Shown piece after piece: positions 24,640-35,252 of a stretch of DNA of 64,000 nt (positions within the stretch are counted from its first letter, which is position 1; each line of letters opens with the position of its first letter). A model generated the notes under the pieces. The model did no database searches, was not told where the DNA came from, and saw only the letters and a program-made list of their open reading frames with translations. The position numbers were made by a program, and so were the translations under genes. Location of the stretch: positions 124,001 to 188,000 of the forward strand of contig NZ_JARUVL010000002.1 in NCBI RefSeq assembly GCF_030137545.1, given 5' to 3'. This DNA comes from Virgibacillus sp. LDC-1 (GTDB lineage Bacteria; Bacillota; Bacilli; Bacillales; Amphibacillaceae).

Positions 24640-27093
24640 TTATCCTTTAACTTTTAAAAGTCTTAGCGCATTTAAAATCACGATGACGGCAGCCCCTGTA
24701 TCGCTAAGTACGGCCATCCAAAGTGTAAGCCAGCCCGGAAATATAAGAACGAATGCTATAAATTTTACCACTAACGAAAACCAAATATTTTGTTTAATAA
24801 TCGCTAATGCTTTTCTACTTAGCTTAACGGTATGTGGTAATTTTTCTAGATTATCTGCCATTAAAACAATATCCGCCGTTTCCATAGCGGTATCTGTTCC
24901 CGCTCCCCCCATCGCAATTCCTAAGTCTGCAGTAGCAAGTGCAGGTGCGTCGTTTATCCCGTCACCAACCATCGCAACTTTATAGCCCTCTTGTTGTAAT
25001 TGTTTTATCGCATCTACTTTATCGGCCGGTAACAGCTCTGCAAAATAACGATTGACACGTGCTTCGCTTGAAATCCTCTTAGCTGCACCTTCATTATCAC
25101 CAGTTAGCATGACCAGTTGATTAACGCCAACTTCTTTCAAACCATTTAATGCTTTAACAGTAGATAAGCGAATCGTATCAGAAACAGAGATAATCCCCAT
25201 TATTTCTGTTTGTGTACCGATTATCACGACAGTTTCCCCATAACTTTGTATCTTTTCTACTTTGGCCCTAACATCATCTAAATATATTTCTAGATCTTCA
25301 AACAGTTTTAGATTACCGGCATAATGAACTTCTCCATTGATTGTTGCTTGAACACCTTTCCCGACAATATTTTTAAATAACGTTCCGCTCTTAACCTTAA
25401 CTCCCTTATCCTTCGCATATTCAACAATTGTTCTTGCTATTGGATGTGTGGAGTAATCTTCCAACGTAAATGCTAATGATACTAATTCTTCTTCTGTGGT
25501 AGTTAATGCATCAATTTCAGTTACTTTTGGCTTTCCTTCTGTTAATGTTCCTGTTTTATCAAACGCTATCGCATCAATGGCTCCAGCTTTCTCTAGGAAC
25601 GTTCCACCTTTTATTAAGACACCATTCTTTGCGGCGTTACCGATTGCAGAAACAATGGCAACAGGAGTAGATATAACCAATGCACAAGGACAGGCAACTA
25701 CTAATAATGCAAGCCCTTTATACACCCACTCTTCTATAGCACCAAAGCCGAATAGGGGTGGTATCACGATTACTACTAATGCCAAAGCAAAAACAATAGG
25801 TGTATAGATACTGGCAAACTTATCAATAAATGCTTGGGTAGGGGCTTTTTGCTCCTGTGCTTCTTCAACTAAATGAATGATTTTTGATATCGTAGTATCC
25901 TCGACTAGTTTGGTGACTTTGACTTCGATCGAGCCACTTTCATTAATGGTACCTGCATATACCATATCTCCAGTCAATTTATCCACTGGGATAGACTCAC
26001 CGGTGATAGCTGCCTGATTCACACTCGTCTCACCTTGAATAATTTCACCATCTAACGGAATTCGATCACCGGGTTTAATAACTACAACCTGCCCAACTGA
26101 AACTTCCTCTACAGGCTTTTTAACTAAATCTGTGCCAACTTTAATCCATGCCTCTGATGGTGCCAAATCCATTAAATTGCGAATTGATTTTCTCGTTTGC
26201 TCCATCGATCTATTTTGCAAGGCATTCCCTAAAGCAAATAACCATACGACAGTTGCACCTTCAAACCATTCTCCAATTAAAGCTGCTCCTATTACTGCAA
26301 CAGACATTAAAACATTCATATCAAGGGAACGGCTTTTTATCGAATAGTAGGCACCTTTCACTGGTTTATGACCACTAATAACAATAGAAATAGCATATAG
26401 AAAAGTGGTCATTAAATGCGATACACCAGTATAGGAGCCAACAAATCCTAGTGCTATTAAGATACCAGAGAAGGTAATGCCTCCATATCCTTCTTTATTT
26501 TGGGGTGTAACTATAGTTTTATTACGTTTTGTAATTAGTGAAGCTTTATATCCAAGCTTCGATACTTCCGTAACAATATCCTCAACACTATTTTCATGTG
26601 CTATTTTCATTTTGCCAGTTGAAAAATTGACAGTAACTGTATGAACAGTTGGAATCGCATTTAAATGATTTTCAATGCTTTTCGCACAACTGCTACAGTC
26701 CATTCCTACAACAGCGTAAGTTCTTACACTTTTGTTTTGTTTTAATGGTTCTGCCGTAAAGCCGAGTTTTTGAATTGTCCTTTCTACAATGTCAAAGGAT
26801 ACAGTGTCGTCCCCAATTACCTGCAATTTTGCAGTATTGTAATTCACCTTTACCTCGTGAATGGCATCTAACCTAACCAGTCCTTTTTCTATCGTTAATG
26901 CACAAGAAGGACAATCCATTCCGTGGATCAAAAATTCGAGTTTTTCTCCCTTAACTGGATTGAAATGAATAGGAGGCGTTTCCTCAACCTCGCTACAACA
27001 ACGAACCATTTTTTCTTCTGAAGCATTTCGATTACAGCAGTTATCTTTTACATTTGCCTGCACTTCTTTTGGATCAGAATTCATTCTTTTCAC
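24640..27093 (-). CDS. cadA: P1B-type heavy-metal ATPase CadA (Cd/Zn/Pb export)
   Basis: 817 aa. Two N-terminal metal-binding HMA domains have GMDCPSCA (C61, C64) and GMDCSSCA (C133, C136). Ahead of them is a Cys-rich leader, CC at 19-20 and CC at 32-33. Core motifs: TGES (about 364), the transmembrane CPC at 468-470 typical of Cd/Zn/Pb pumps, the phosphorylation site FDKTGTLTEG with D512, and GDGINDAPAL near 718. Eight membrane segments are expected. It exports divalent soft metals with ATP. The upstream ArsR gene ends 2 nt before the ATG, so they form an operon. Confidence 0.94.
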   Translation of the reverse strand: MKRMNSDPKEVQANVKDNCCNRNASEEKMVRCCSEVEETPPIHFNPVKGEKLEFLIHGMDCPSCALTIEKGLVRLDAIHEVKVNYNTAKLQVIGDDTVSFDIVERTIQKLGFTAEPLKQNKSVRTYAVVGMDCSSCAKSIENHLNAIPTVHTVTVNFSTGKMKIAHENSVEDIVTEVSKLGYKASLITKRNKTIVTPQNKEGYGGITFSGILIALGFVGSYTGVSHLMTTFLYAISIVISGHKPVKGAYYSIKSRSLDMNVLMSVAVIGAALIGEWFEGATVVWLFALGNALQNRSMEQTRKSIRNLMDLAPSEAWIKVGTDLVKKPVEEVSVGQVVVIKPGDRIPLDGEIIQGETSVNQAAITGESIPVDKLTGDMVYAGTINESGSIEVKVTKLVEDTTISKIIHLVEEAQEQKAPTQAFIDKFASIYTPIVFALALVVIVIPPLFGFGAIEEWVYKGLALLVVACPCALVISTPVAIVSAIGNAAKNGVLIKGGTFLEKAGAIDAIAFDKTGTLTEGKPKVTEIDALTTTEEELVSLAFTLEDYSTHPIARTIVEYAKDKGVKVKSGTLFKNIVGKGVQATINGEVHYAGNLKLFEDLEIYLDDVRAKVEKIQSYGETVVIIGTQTEIMGIISVSDTIRLSTVKALNGLKEVGVNQLVMLTGDNEGAAKRISSEARVNRYFAELLPADKVDAIKQLQQEGYKVAMVGDGINDAPALATADLGIAMGGAGTDTAMETADIVLMADNLEKLPHTVKLSRKALAIIKQNIWFSLVVKFIAFVLIFPGWLTLWMAVLSDTGAAVIVILNALRLLKVKG

Positions 27094-27095
27094 CT

Positions 27096-27422
27096 CTATT
27101 GATAGATATGGCTATTACAACAAGCAATATCATTTTGAATATCTTCAAGCACTACATCAAAATTAGTTAACAAATCACGTACGAGTTGATTACGTACACG
27201 GTAATATACATATTTTCCATCCTGCCTTCCGACAATAAGCCTACACCCTTTTAAGCAAGCTAAATGTTGCGAGATATTGGACTGATTTCCATTTAAATCA
27301 TCAACAATTTGAGTAACTGTTTTTTCTTCCGTTTTAATACTTTCAAGGATTTGAATTCTGGTTTTATTTGAAAACCCGTGCAAAAATTTCATTTTAATAT
27401 CGATATCAACTTTTTCCACCAA
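27096..27422 (-). CDS. ArsR/SmtB-family metal-sensing repressor (CadC-like)
   Basis: 108 aa winged-helix repressor. DNA-recognition helix: DLNGNQSNISQHLACLKGCR (about 42-61). The wing is VGRQDGKYVYYRV. A C-terminal ACCNSHIYQ tail supplies two cysteines and a histidine, and C55/C60 lie in or just after the recognition helix, so thiolate metal sensing is plausible. The start is a TTG at 27422 with AAGGAG 8 nt upstream. It should repress its own operon with cadA and be released by Cd, Zn or Pb. No clear operator palindrome was located. Confidence 0.88.
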   Translation of the reverse strand: MVEKVDIDIKMKFLHGFSNKTRIQILESIKTEEKTVTQIVDDLNGNQSNISQHLACLKGCRLIVGRQDGKYVYYRVRNQLVRDLLTNFDVVLEDIQNDIACCNSHIYQ

Positions 27423-27664
27423 ACGACACGCTCCTTATATTACTCGAAACGAATATGTTAACAATATATTAGCAATCACTAATATGTGTGTCAAAAATCA
27501 TTTAGGTTCGTTATAAAGATGGTTTTTCTCATATCCAAGTTATCACATAAAAATTAGGGATAAGCATCGTGTTGTTGAGCGTATTATGTCAGAAAACGAG
27601 TAAAGCAAAAATACCTCACTTGCATTTTAACTAAAACATATATATAATATTTTAAAATTCATAT

Positions 27665-27862
27665 TTCTAGCGATGACAAAGGTAGAGTACAATTACCCCC
27701 TGATTTTTAGAGAGCTTGTGGCTGGTGAAAACAAGCATCAAGGTGAATTGGAATTGGACTTTCGAGCTATCGAACGGATTAAGTGATTTTGCATATGCAA
27801 AATAAATAGGGTGGCACCGCGGTTCATTCGTCCCTTCTTTTTAGGGGAAGAATGGATTTTTT
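27665..27862 (+). promoter_or_regulatory. Tryptophan T-box leader of trpS
   Basis: The T-box core AGGGTGGCACCGCGG is at 27808-27822. Upstream is a stem I with the typical AGAGAGCTTGTGGCTGGTGA segment (27709-27728) and a specifier region GAATTGGAATTGGA holding TGG (Trp). Downstream, CATTCGTCCCTT / GGGGAAGAATG forms the terminator with TTTTTTT at 27857-27863. Uncharged tRNA-Trp should bind and prevent termination, raising trpS expression. Confidence 0.92.
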
Positions 27863-27887
27863 TATGCTTAAAAAAATATGGGAGTGA

Positions 27888-28886
<999 letters not shown>

Positions 28887-28914
28887 TCATGGAGTCGGTT
28901 AGATATCGGCCCCG

Positions 28915-28955
28915 AAAAAAACCAGCGAAGGATAAATATCCTTCACTGGTTTTTT
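28915..28955. terminator. Bidirectional terminator trpS/yjbA
   Basis: AAAAAACCAGCGAAGGATA pairs with TATCCTTCACTGGTTTTTT with one mismatch and a very short loop. T-runs on both strands. Confidence 0.9.
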
Positions 28956-29710
28956 GATTTTTGCTTTGATGGATGATATGCATGCTCGAACTCCCACAGT
29001 TTTTCAAGGAAAGGCTGACCTTTTATCAGCTTTTCACATAAATCCTCATGGGCGTCTGTCCAACCATAATTCACTCCTTCATATAGCGCTTCCCATACCT
29101 TTTCCTCGTTCATATAACGAATGGCCGGATATTGCTTTGGGTCCCATTCGGTTAACCAATAACGAAGCTCATTAATGTTATTTGATGTATGTAGCTGATC
29201 CAACGCCATCATTAAAAGCTGCTTAAGCTGTCTTTCCCGCCTCGTCAATCCATATACAAGCTCAGGTGGCATCGATAGCATATGGTATTCTTTTTTGTAT
29301 GCCGTCTCATCAAAACTAAAATGCTGTGGTTTAGTATTTTCAATCATATCGTATACAAGCTGTTCCTGTCTTGGTATCAACCTACTTTTCCGGATTGGAA
29401 TTTGATAACCAATTGTATCAAAAGCAAGCATATCAGTGCCGTCTGTTACGACACATGCATAATCTAATACAGATCGTTCATGCCCTTTACGCATATATGC
29501 ACGCTTATAAATCATATCAAGCAATGCTTTAGGCAGATCATGCATATCATTTTCAATAAAATGAAACAGTGGTTTACTTATGTATACGAGCGGAACCTGG
29601 TCTAACAACTCAATTTTATCTTCTTTTCGCCATTCGTGAAAATAGCAAACACTATATCCATTTTCTTCTCCCTCAAACCAATTCACCCAAACATCATGCA
29701 AATATAACAT
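28943..29710 (-). CDS. yjbA: Conserved protein YjbA (UPF0736)
   Basis: 255 aa, close in length to B. subtilis YjbA. It starts [20 protein letters not shown], a highly conserved opening, and has [20 protein letters not shown] (about 105-124). No catalytic motif or membrane segment is evident; function unknown. The ATG at 29710 has SD GAGGG 6 nt upstream, while an in-frame TTG at 29716 abuts it. It is next to trpS as in B. subtilis, but convergent here. Confidence 0.9.
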   Translation of the reverse strand: MLYLHDVWVNWFEGEENGYSVCYFHEWRKEDKIELLDQVPLVYISKPLFHFIENDMHDLPKALLDMIYKRAYMRKGHERSVLDYACVVTDGTDMLAFDTIGYQIPIRKSRLIPRQEQLVYDMIENTKPQHFSFDETAYKKEYHMLSMPPELVYGLTRRERQLKQLLMMALDQLHTSNNINELRYWLTEWDPKQYPAIRYMNEEKVWEALYEGVNYGWTDAHEDLCEKLIKGQPFLEKLWEFEHAYHPSKQKSKNQ

Positions 29711-29855
29711 AGTCAACCCTCACTTCAATCAAAATTGTTTCAGAGACAGTCATAATGGCGAAGCAGCTACATGAGTTTTTCCAAAACTGGTACATTTTGA
29801 ACGTGTACCTTACCATCATTATGACCAACTAAAACAAAAAATATTCGATTGGATG

Positions 29856-30065
29856 TTAAGGTTTGGTCGGAAATTGAAAGATAGCAATTGTCATAATTAC
29901 GATACCAATGGGAAGAAAATAACATTCCAACTGACCGCTTATATAAATAAAATATTCGGTCCATGACACGCCTGCTGGCAAGAAATTCATATAGGCAATT
30001 AAGGTTACACCGCCAGAAACAGCGAGCCCAAATCCGAGTAAAAAAATAAAAATTATTCCCACCAT
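29856..30065 (-). CDS. Small two-helix membrane protein
   Basis: 69 aa with two hydrophobic segments, IIFIFLLGFGLAVSGGVTLI (about 4-23) and LPIGIVIMTIAIFQFP (about 51-66), separated by an amphipathic stretch SWTEYFIYISGQLECY. Not recognised with certainty; it resembles short unnamed membrane proteins of Bacillaceae. ATG at 30065 follows GGGCGG; a GTG at 30077 is possible. A longer overlapping ORF in another frame (29767-30129) has no SD and poor composition. Function unknown. Confidence 0.55.
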   Translation of the reverse strand: MVGIIFIFLLGFGLAVSGGVTLIAYMNFLPAGVSWTEYFIYISGQLECYFLPIGIVIMTIAIFQFPTKP

Positions 30066-30179
30066 ACCACCGCCCACGCTTGTCCAATGCTTTATACCAT
30101 TTTATGCAAGCGAACAAGCATTCATGCAAGGCAATCCTTTATAGAAAGCAACTCGATAGGAAAGCACTATTTTTCACAC

Positions 30180-30232
30180 GAAAAAAAGGCGTCCATAAAT
30201 CTTTTATGACTTATGGAACAGCCCTTTTCAAC
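30180..30232 (-). terminator. Terminator of fabF
   Basis: Imperfect stem AAAAGGC..CCATAA / TTATGG..GCCCTTTT with a T-rich minus-strand tail (CTTTTTTTCGTG), just past the fabF stop. Confidence 0.65.
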
Positions 30233-30246
30233 ATAATAAAACACTA

Positions 30247-31485
30247 TTATTCATATTTCTTAAACAATAAGGAAACATTGTGACCGCCAAACCCTAATGA
30301 GTTACTCATTACAAAGCGAACAGCTTGCTTTCTTGCTTCATTTGGAACATAATCTAAATCACATTCAGGGTCAGGTGTCTCATAATTAATTGTCGGTGGA
30401 ATCATTCCATTTTCAATTGTTTTAACAGAGATTACTGCTTCCACCCCACCAGCAGCTCCTAGCAAATGCCCTGTCATTGACTTCGTAGAAGAAACAGCTA
30501 ATTGATCTGCATGATCTTTAAAAACATCGCGTATTGCTGCTGTTTCATACTTATCATTCAAATCTGTACTTGTCCCATGCGCATTAACGTAGTCCACACT
30601 TTCTGGATTAACTTGTGCGTCCTCCAGTGCTTGCTTCATCGCTCTTGCTGCGCCTTCTCCACTTTCTGCAGGAGCAGTAATATGATATGCATCCCCTGTA
30701 GCACCATAGCCTACAATTTCAGCATAAATGTTAGCCCCACGCGCTAAAGCAGAATCTAATGTTTCTAGTACCAGAAGACCAGCACCTTCCCCCATTACAA
30801 ACCCGTCTCGATGCTTATCAAAAGGACGACTTGCTTTTGTTGGGTCCTCGTTAAATGTCAGAGCCTTCATGGATGAGAAGCCAGCAAACGACATATTTGT
30901 AATTGGTGCTTCTGCTCCACCAGCAATCATATAATCGACCTGTCCACGTTGCACAGCTTTAAATGCGTCACCAATAGAGTTCGCTCCAGAAGCACAAGCT
31001 GTTACTGAACAAGAATTAATTCCTTTAGCTCCTAATTGAATCGAAACTTGACCTGCCGCCATATCTGGAATCATCATAGGCACAAAGAACGGGCTCACAC
31101 GACGATGCCCCTTCTCTAAAAACTTTCGAAATTGATCTTCATACGTTTGCATACCACCAATTCCTGAACCGATCCAAACTCCAACTCGTTCTGCATTGCT
31201 TTCATCAATAACAAGCTTTGCATCCTCAACAGCCATTTTTGCTGCAGCAACAGCAAACTGTGTAAATAGGTCCATTTTACGTGCATCTTTTTTATCCATA
31301 TATTTTGCTGCATCAAAATCCTTTACCTCTGCAGCTACTTTTGCAGGAAATTCATCCTTATTCACATGTGTGACAAAGTCAACCCCTGACTTGCCTGCTA
31401 TCAAGCTATCCCACATCGTTTGTACATCATTACCAAGTGGAGTAATCGCTCCAACCCCTGTGATGACTACCCTTCTATTCTCCAA
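30247..31485 (-). CDS. fabF: 3-oxoacyl-[acyl-carrier-protein] synthase II
   Basis: 412 aa, standard length. Condensing enzyme that extends acyl-ACP with malonyl-ACP. Catalytic triad: Cys in [13 protein letters not shown] (about 165), His in [13 protein letters not shown] (about 303) and His in [14 protein letters not shown] (about 340). N-terminus [17 protein letters not shown]. It follows fabH by 44 nt and ends in a terminator, matching the B. subtilis fabHA-fabF operon. Control is via the FapR site upstream of fabH. Confidence 0.97.
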   Translation of the reverse strand: MENRRVVITGVGAITPLGNDVQTMWDSLIAGKSGVDFVTHVNKDEFPAKVAAEVKDFDAAKYMDKKDARKMDLFTQFAVAAAKMAVEDAKLVIDESNAERVGVWIGSGIGGMQTYEDQFRKFLEKGHRRVSPFFVPMMIPDMAAGQVSIQLGAKGINSCSVTACASGANSIGDAFKAVQRGQVDYMIAGGAEAPITNMSFAGFSSMKALTFNEDPTKASRPFDKHRDGFVMGEGAGLLVLETLDSALARGANIYAEIVGYGATGDAYHITAPAESGEGAARAMKQALEDAQVNPESVDYVNAHGTSTDLNDKYETAAIRDVFKDHADQLAVSSTKSMTGHLLGAAGGVEAVISVKTIENGMIPPTINYETPDPECDLDYVPNEARKQAVRFVMSNSLGFGGHNVSLLFKKYE

Positions 31486-31529
31486 TTTTTACCCTCCTAT
31501 CATGCATGGTTCTTTTTCTATTATCGCTA

Positions 31530-32468
31530 TTATCGTCCCCAGCGAATTGCAACTGCACCCCACGTTAATCCGCCGCCAAAGCCTACGAGGACGATGAGGT
31601 CATTGTCTTTTATTTTACCGTTCTGAACGCTTTCTGATAAAGCCATAGGAATGGACGCTGAAGAATTATTTCCATACTTTTTAATTGTTGTTGCCATCTT
31701 ATCCTCTGCAATCCCTAATCGCTCGCGTGCAGCATTCATAATTCGAATATTTGCTTGGTGCGGAATCAAATAATCTACATCTTCTTTATTATAACCTATC
31801 TTCTCAATGACATTAACCGAGGACTCTGGCATTTGTCGAACAGCGAACTTAAATACTTCTCTACCATTCATAATAATATGCTTTTGATCATCCTCATACA
31901 AATGCTTTCCACCAGTACCATCTGCTCCTAGCTCAAAGGATAGTATACCTTTACCTTCTGATACTTCACCTAGCACGACAGCACCGGCGCCGTCACCAAA
32001 TAATACACACGTGTTACGATCCGTCCAATCAGTAATTTTCGATAGCTTCTCAACACCCACTACCAATATATGCTTATACGTTCCGGTTTCAATAAATTGC
32101 TTTCCAGTAATCATTCCATACATAAAGCCTGCACAAGCAGCACTTACATCCATTCCTGCCGCTTTTACTGCACCAAGCTTTTCTTGCAGCACACAAGCAA
32201 CAGATGGAAATGGTGTATCAGGTGTAACAGTCGCTACTAAAATTAAATCAATATCCTCTGCCTGGATATTCGCATCCTCCAGCGCTTTTTGCGCTGCAAA
32301 ATACGCCATATCCGATGTATCAACATCATCAGCAGCAATTCTTCTTTCCTCTATTCCAGTACGCGTGCGAATCCACTCATCGCTTGTATCTACTATTTTT
32401 TCCAAATCTTTATTTGTAACGATTTTTGGTGGAGCATAATGACCTGTTCCAATTACGCCAACGCCCAT
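31530..32468 (-). CDS. fabH: 3-oxoacyl-[acyl-carrier-protein] synthase III
   Basis: 312 aa. Starts fatty-acid synthesis by condensing acyl-CoA (branched in bacilli) with malonyl-ACP. Catalytic Cys in [13 protein letters not shown] (about 113), His in [12 protein letters not shown] (about 238), Asn in [13 protein letters not shown] (about 268). N-terminus [29 protein letters not shown] precedes the ATG. It is first in the fabH-fabF operon; a FapR operator overlaps the promoter. Confidence 0.97.
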   Translation of the reverse strand: MGVGVIGTGHYAPPKIVTNKDLEKIVDTSDEWIRTRTGIEERRIAADDVDTSDMAYFAAQKALEDANIQAEDIDLILVATVTPDTPFPSVACVLQEKLGAVKAAGMDVSAACAGFMYGMITGKQFIETGTYKHILVVGVEKLSKITDWTDRNTCVLFGDGAGAVVLGEVSEGKGILSFELGADGTGGKHLYEDDQKHIIMNGREVFKFAVRQMPESSVNVIEKIGYNKEDVDYLIPHQANIRIMNAARERLGIAEDKMATTIKKYGNNSSASIPMALSESVQNGKIKDNDLIVLVGFGGGLTWGAVAIRWGR

Positions 32469-32505
32469 AAATCCATCCCCTTACACATAATGTTATTATC
32501 AAATG

Positions 32506-32523
32506 TTATGACTTGGTACTAAT
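32506..32523 (-). promoter_or_regulatory. FapR operator in the fabHF promoter
   Basis: Minus strand ATTAGTACCAAGTCATAA closely matches the FapR site ATTAGTACCTAGTCTTAAT. It overlaps a promoter TTAGTA-16-GATAAT, whose -10 lies just downstream. Malonyl-CoA would relieve repression in the established FapR model; fapR itself is not in the window. Confidence 0.85.
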
Positions 32524-32531
32524 TTTAATGC

Positions 32532-32573
32532 AAAAAAGATTTTCTAGCAAGTAGTTCGCTAAAAACGCTTTTT
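32532..32573 (-). terminator. Terminator of med
   Basis: AAAAAGCGTTTTTAGC / GCTAGAAAATCTTTTTT stem on the minus strand with a T-run, between the med stop and the fabHF promoter. Confidence 0.7.
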
Positions 32574-32576
32574 TCC

Positions 32577-33548
32577 TTATTGCTGATCCGCGTATTGATT
32601 TGGTAAAAGTCCCGTTTCCTTATATTCGTCAATTGCCTTGTTTAACGTTAACTGAAAAGACTCGGGAACAATTCGGCTAAATGGAGAGAGTGAGATAATA
32701 TTGTTTTTAAAATCAAAGGAATAAACCTTTCCCTTTAGCTTACTCTTATTAAATTTTTCAGCTGCTAAGCTATACAACATATCCACATGCTGTACCGTAC
32801 TTGTCAATACCGCATCAGGATCAACATTGGATTGATCCATCACATATCCAATCGCATATAAATAATCATTAGCTGCAAGCTCCAGTATTTTTTTACTGAA
32901 CGCATCTCCAACTGGATAAAAAACGTCGGCTCGTTTCTTTTTCATCTCTTCATACATATCAACAGCCTTTTCTGTTTCATTCCAATCATGAACATAATCA
33001 ATTAACACATTAGCTGATGGATTTTGAAATTTTACCCCTTCATAAAACCCCTCTACTTCAGGCTGCCACTCATATGCTGCAATAATACCGACTTGATCGG
33101 TTAGGGTCATTTTTCCAGCAACCATCCCAGCAAAAAAACCCATGACATGTCCGTTAAAATTAAAGCTTGTTACATTGTTACTCGAATAAGAACCATTAAA
33201 ATACACAAAGTGAACATCTGGATAGAGCTCTGAAATATCAACGAAATATTTACCAAAGCTGCTACTATGACCAAAAATTAAGTTGACTCCTTTGTGTGCG
33301 AATTCATCTACCGCATCAAGCACATCTTGCTCCGTTTTTACATTTTCTTTATAAAAAACGTCTACATCAAAGGAGTCCTTAATATGTTGCAGTCCTTCAT
33401 AGCCCTTTGTATCCCATGATTTCTCCTTAATCGTTCCTTCCACTAGCATCCCGACTTTCTCTAGATTGCCTTGGTGTGCCATATCGCCACAGCCAGCTAC
33501 TATTAAAAGTGAAATCATAATTAATTGAATGAGAATAAATCGTTTCAA
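32577..33548 (-). CDS. med: Med-type BMP-family lipoprotein, competence regulator
   Basis: 323 aa from a TTG at 33548 with GGAGTG 6 nt upstream; an ATG at 33566 has no SD. The N-terminus MKRFILIQLIMISLLIVAGC is a lipoprotein signal peptide with lipobox VAGC. The body is a PnrA/BMP substrate-binding fold: VGMLVEGTIKEKSWDTKGYE, GHVMGFFAGMVAGKM, QVGIIAAYEW. B. subtilis Med raises comK expression; its gene lies at the same place next to yjaV and fabHA. No comZ follows here, although med-comZ is the B. subtilis operon. Confidence 0.85.
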   Translation of the reverse strand: MKRFILIQLIMISLLIVAGCGDMAHQGNLEKVGMLVEGTIKEKSWDTKGYEGLQHIKDSFDVDVFYKENVKTEQDVLDAVDEFAHKGVNLIFGHSSSFGKYFVDISELYPDVHFVYFNGSYSSNNVTSFNFNGHVMGFFAGMVAGKMTLTDQVGIIAAYEWQPEVEGFYEGVKFQNPSANVLIDYVHDWNETEKAVDMYEEMKKKRADVFYPVGDAFSKKILELAANDYLYAIGYVMDQSNVDPDAVLTSTVQHVDMLYSLAAEKFNKSKLKGKVYSFDFKNNIISLSPFSRIVPESFQLTLNKAIDEYKETGLLPNQYADQQ

Positions 33549-33633
33549 TGTAGGCACTCCAATCATTTAGCTATTCTTTGAGGTCAGGTCATTTGTCATG
33601 ATAAGGCTCCACTGCTGCCTTTCTTATCTCTTC

Positions 33634-34248
33634 TTAAAGAAGATAATACCATGAATGACGTTCATAATGCTCCTTTAAAATACGCACGATGGTATTATTA
33701 GGTCTATTGTCACGAATACTGATAGAATTTTCAAGCTTTTTATTTTGATCCTTACTATGTTGAGATCTTACAGTTAGTGCTGGTTCCAAAAACGTATGAT
33801 TTTTCCATTGTAACATAATCGGAATGAAATCCTTAACATATATTGCTTCTTGAATGAAAAGGTTGGACTTGAAGGGTATCCATTCTCCTCCTATACGTAC
33901 ACCATCATTTGCCATTGGCATCCATTCTCCAACAAGATACGGAATATGAATATCTATCATTTGATCATCTAGCTGCTTCATTTCCCTAGTTCCAATGCGT
34001 ACGGCTCTATGCGAACTTGGTAATGGATGTTCATTTTGTTGTTCAATGATAAAAATATCATCATATCGCTTTTCATCTATCGTTTTGCAAAACGTAAATT
34101 GATCATTTCTACCAAAAAACATTGATAAATGATCTTTTTGATCCGTATCAACATGGTCGAATCCATACACTTTTTCACCTTGTTGGAGTAAATGATCTAC
34201 AATGTGATATCCTATCCAATGAAAGCAATTCATAACCAAGGTTGTCAT
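33634..34248 (-). CDS. YjaV-like protein with degenerate NAD-binding N-terminus
   Basis: 204 aa. The opening MTTLVMNCFHWIGYHIVDHLLQQGEKVYGFD has the beta-alpha-beta pattern of a Rossmann epimerase, but the glycine motif is degraded (N-C-F-H-W-I-G instead of G-x-x-G-x-x-G). The rest shows PYLVGEWMP and KDFIPIMLQ, reminiscent of shortened epimerases. Likely no longer an enzyme. ATG at 34248 has GGGGG 6 nt upstream; the longer ORF from 34281 is unsupported. Position beside med equals yjaV in B. subtilis; function unknown. Confidence 0.7.
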   Translation of the reverse strand: MTTLVMNCFHWIGYHIVDHLLQQGEKVYGFDHVDTDQKDHLSMFFGRNDQFTFCKTIDEKRYDDIFIIEQQNEHPLPSSHRAVRIGTREMKQLDDQMIDIHIPYLVGEWMPMANDGVRIGGEWIPFKSNLFIQEAIYVKDFIPIMLQWKNHTFLEPALTVRSQHSKDQNKKLENSISIRDNRPNNTIVRILKEHYERHSWYYLL

Positions 34249-34404
34249 GAAAATCCCCCTTATTTTAAAGTCATATAACAATTTTATTCAGAAGAAATGC
34301 TTTTCATTTCTCCACTCATTTGATAAAATTAATGAGAATCATGTGCATAAATGAATATATACGTTTCATTAAATTATTTTAATATGAAAATCGAGGTGTA
34401 TCCT

Positions 34405-34584
34405 ATGCGTTATATATGGACAATAATTTGGGCAATGTTAATTAGTGGCGTGTTATCCTATGTACTTTCCAGTATGGCTGCAAACCCATTTGTTTTAAAA
34501 GACACGCTTATTTTAGGCGCAATTTTCGCGATCTTCATTTTTATTCTTGGTGAAGGTGTACTACGCGAAGAAAAGAGCAACTAA
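34405..34584 (+). CDS. yjzD: YjzD-like small membrane protein (DUF2929)
   Basis: 59 aa. Two hydrophobic segments: IWTIIWAMLISGVLSYVLSS (3-22) and LILGAIFAIFIFILGEG. Opening MRYIWTIIWAMLI resembles DUF2929 proteins such as B. subtilis YjzD, which lies in the same neighbourhood. ATG at 34405 has SD GAGGTG 6 nt upstream; the longer reading from 34351 has none. Function not established. Divergent from yjaV and followed by its own terminator. Confidence 0.75.
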   Translation: MRYIWTIIWAMLISGVLSYVLSSMAANPFVLKDTLILGAIFAIFIFILGEGVLREEKSN

Positions 34585-34587
34585 TAG

Positions 34588-34608
34588 AACCGATATGCTA
34601 TCGGTTTT
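34588..34608 (+). terminator. Terminator of yjzD
   Basis: AACCGATA / TATCGGTT with a 3-nt loop followed by TTTT, 4 nt past the stop. Confidence 0.8.
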
Positions 34609-34633
34609 ACCGCTTTACATAAAGTATGCACGG

Positions 34634-34672
34634 AAAACCCTTGCCTTCTTGGGATGAACGGCAAGGGTTTTT
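34634..34672. terminator. Second terminator between yjzD and LSm-like gene
   Basis: AAAACCCTTGCC pairs with GGCAAGGGTTTT, 14-nt loop, TTTTT on the plus side. It can serve both convergent genes. Confidence 0.8.
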
Positions 34673-34746
34673 CATTCATACTGGCATTCCTTTTTACTTG
34701 GCATGTTCGGTTTCCCGTAGAAATAACATAACGAGCTACTTTTCCG

Positions 34747-35094
34747 TTAATACCAAGGTAATGCACTAAGCGCTACGATTGCTGCGAGTGGTAATATTAA
34801 TCGTCTAAAACGCCGTGGGTAAAAGCCATAGCCTCCATAACCGAATGGACCATAAAAGCCTGGGTACCCAAAACCAAATCCAGGATAGCCATAGCCGAGA
34901 AAACGACTTTCTTCAGCTGAGACCATTGGTGAATCGGTTTCATTATACGAAATTGGCACAGCAAAGTAAGCATACTCTTCGTCCAAGCCAGTTACTATTC
35001 CGTCAAACGTCGATCCATCATGCAGTTCGACAAGTACGTAGGAATGCATATGCTCCTTACACAATTTATATATATTTTTTTGATCATGTCTCAT
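34747..35094 (-). CDS. LSm-like domain protein with Gly/Tyr/Phe-rich tail
   Basis: 115 aa, unrecognised. Residues 1-55 look like an LSm/Sm-type small barrel: HMHSYVLVELHDGSTFDGIV then TGLDEEYAYFAVPI. Residues 65-90 are a low-complexity run of G-Y-P/G-F-G units (seven G-Y/G-F repeats), followed by RRFRR and a hydrophobic end LILPLAAIVALSALPWY that could insert in a membrane. ATG at 35094 with AGGAGG 8 nt upstream. The composition suggests a spore coat or cell-surface role, like other Tyr/Gly-rich bacillar proteins; this is inference. Confidence 0.65.
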   Translation of the reverse strand: MRHDQKNIYKLCKEHMHSYVLVELHDGSTFDGIVTGLDEEYAYFAVPISYNETDSPMVSAEESRFLGYGYPGFGFGYPGFYGPFGYGGYGFYPRRFRRLILPLAAIVALSALPWY

Positions 35095-35252
35095 ATGATA
35101 CCCCTCCTCACCATTTAGGATATTCAAACGCCCAAATGGTGGTGACGGATGAAATGAGGAAGCTGTGATCAATTTATACATTGTTCAAAATACTGCTTGC
35201 ACGCATATTTCAATCTTTTCTTTTTAGAATGTAAACAGGAGGTTACTTTTTT

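Noticed and set aside
29767-30129. 120-aa minus-strand ORF rich in W, C, F, Y
   Set aside because: Out-of-frame shadow of the small two-helix membrane protein at 29856-30065; no SD and abnormal composition.
32525-32576. Possible comZ after med
   Set aside because: Only 50 nt holding a terminator; no small ORF fits.
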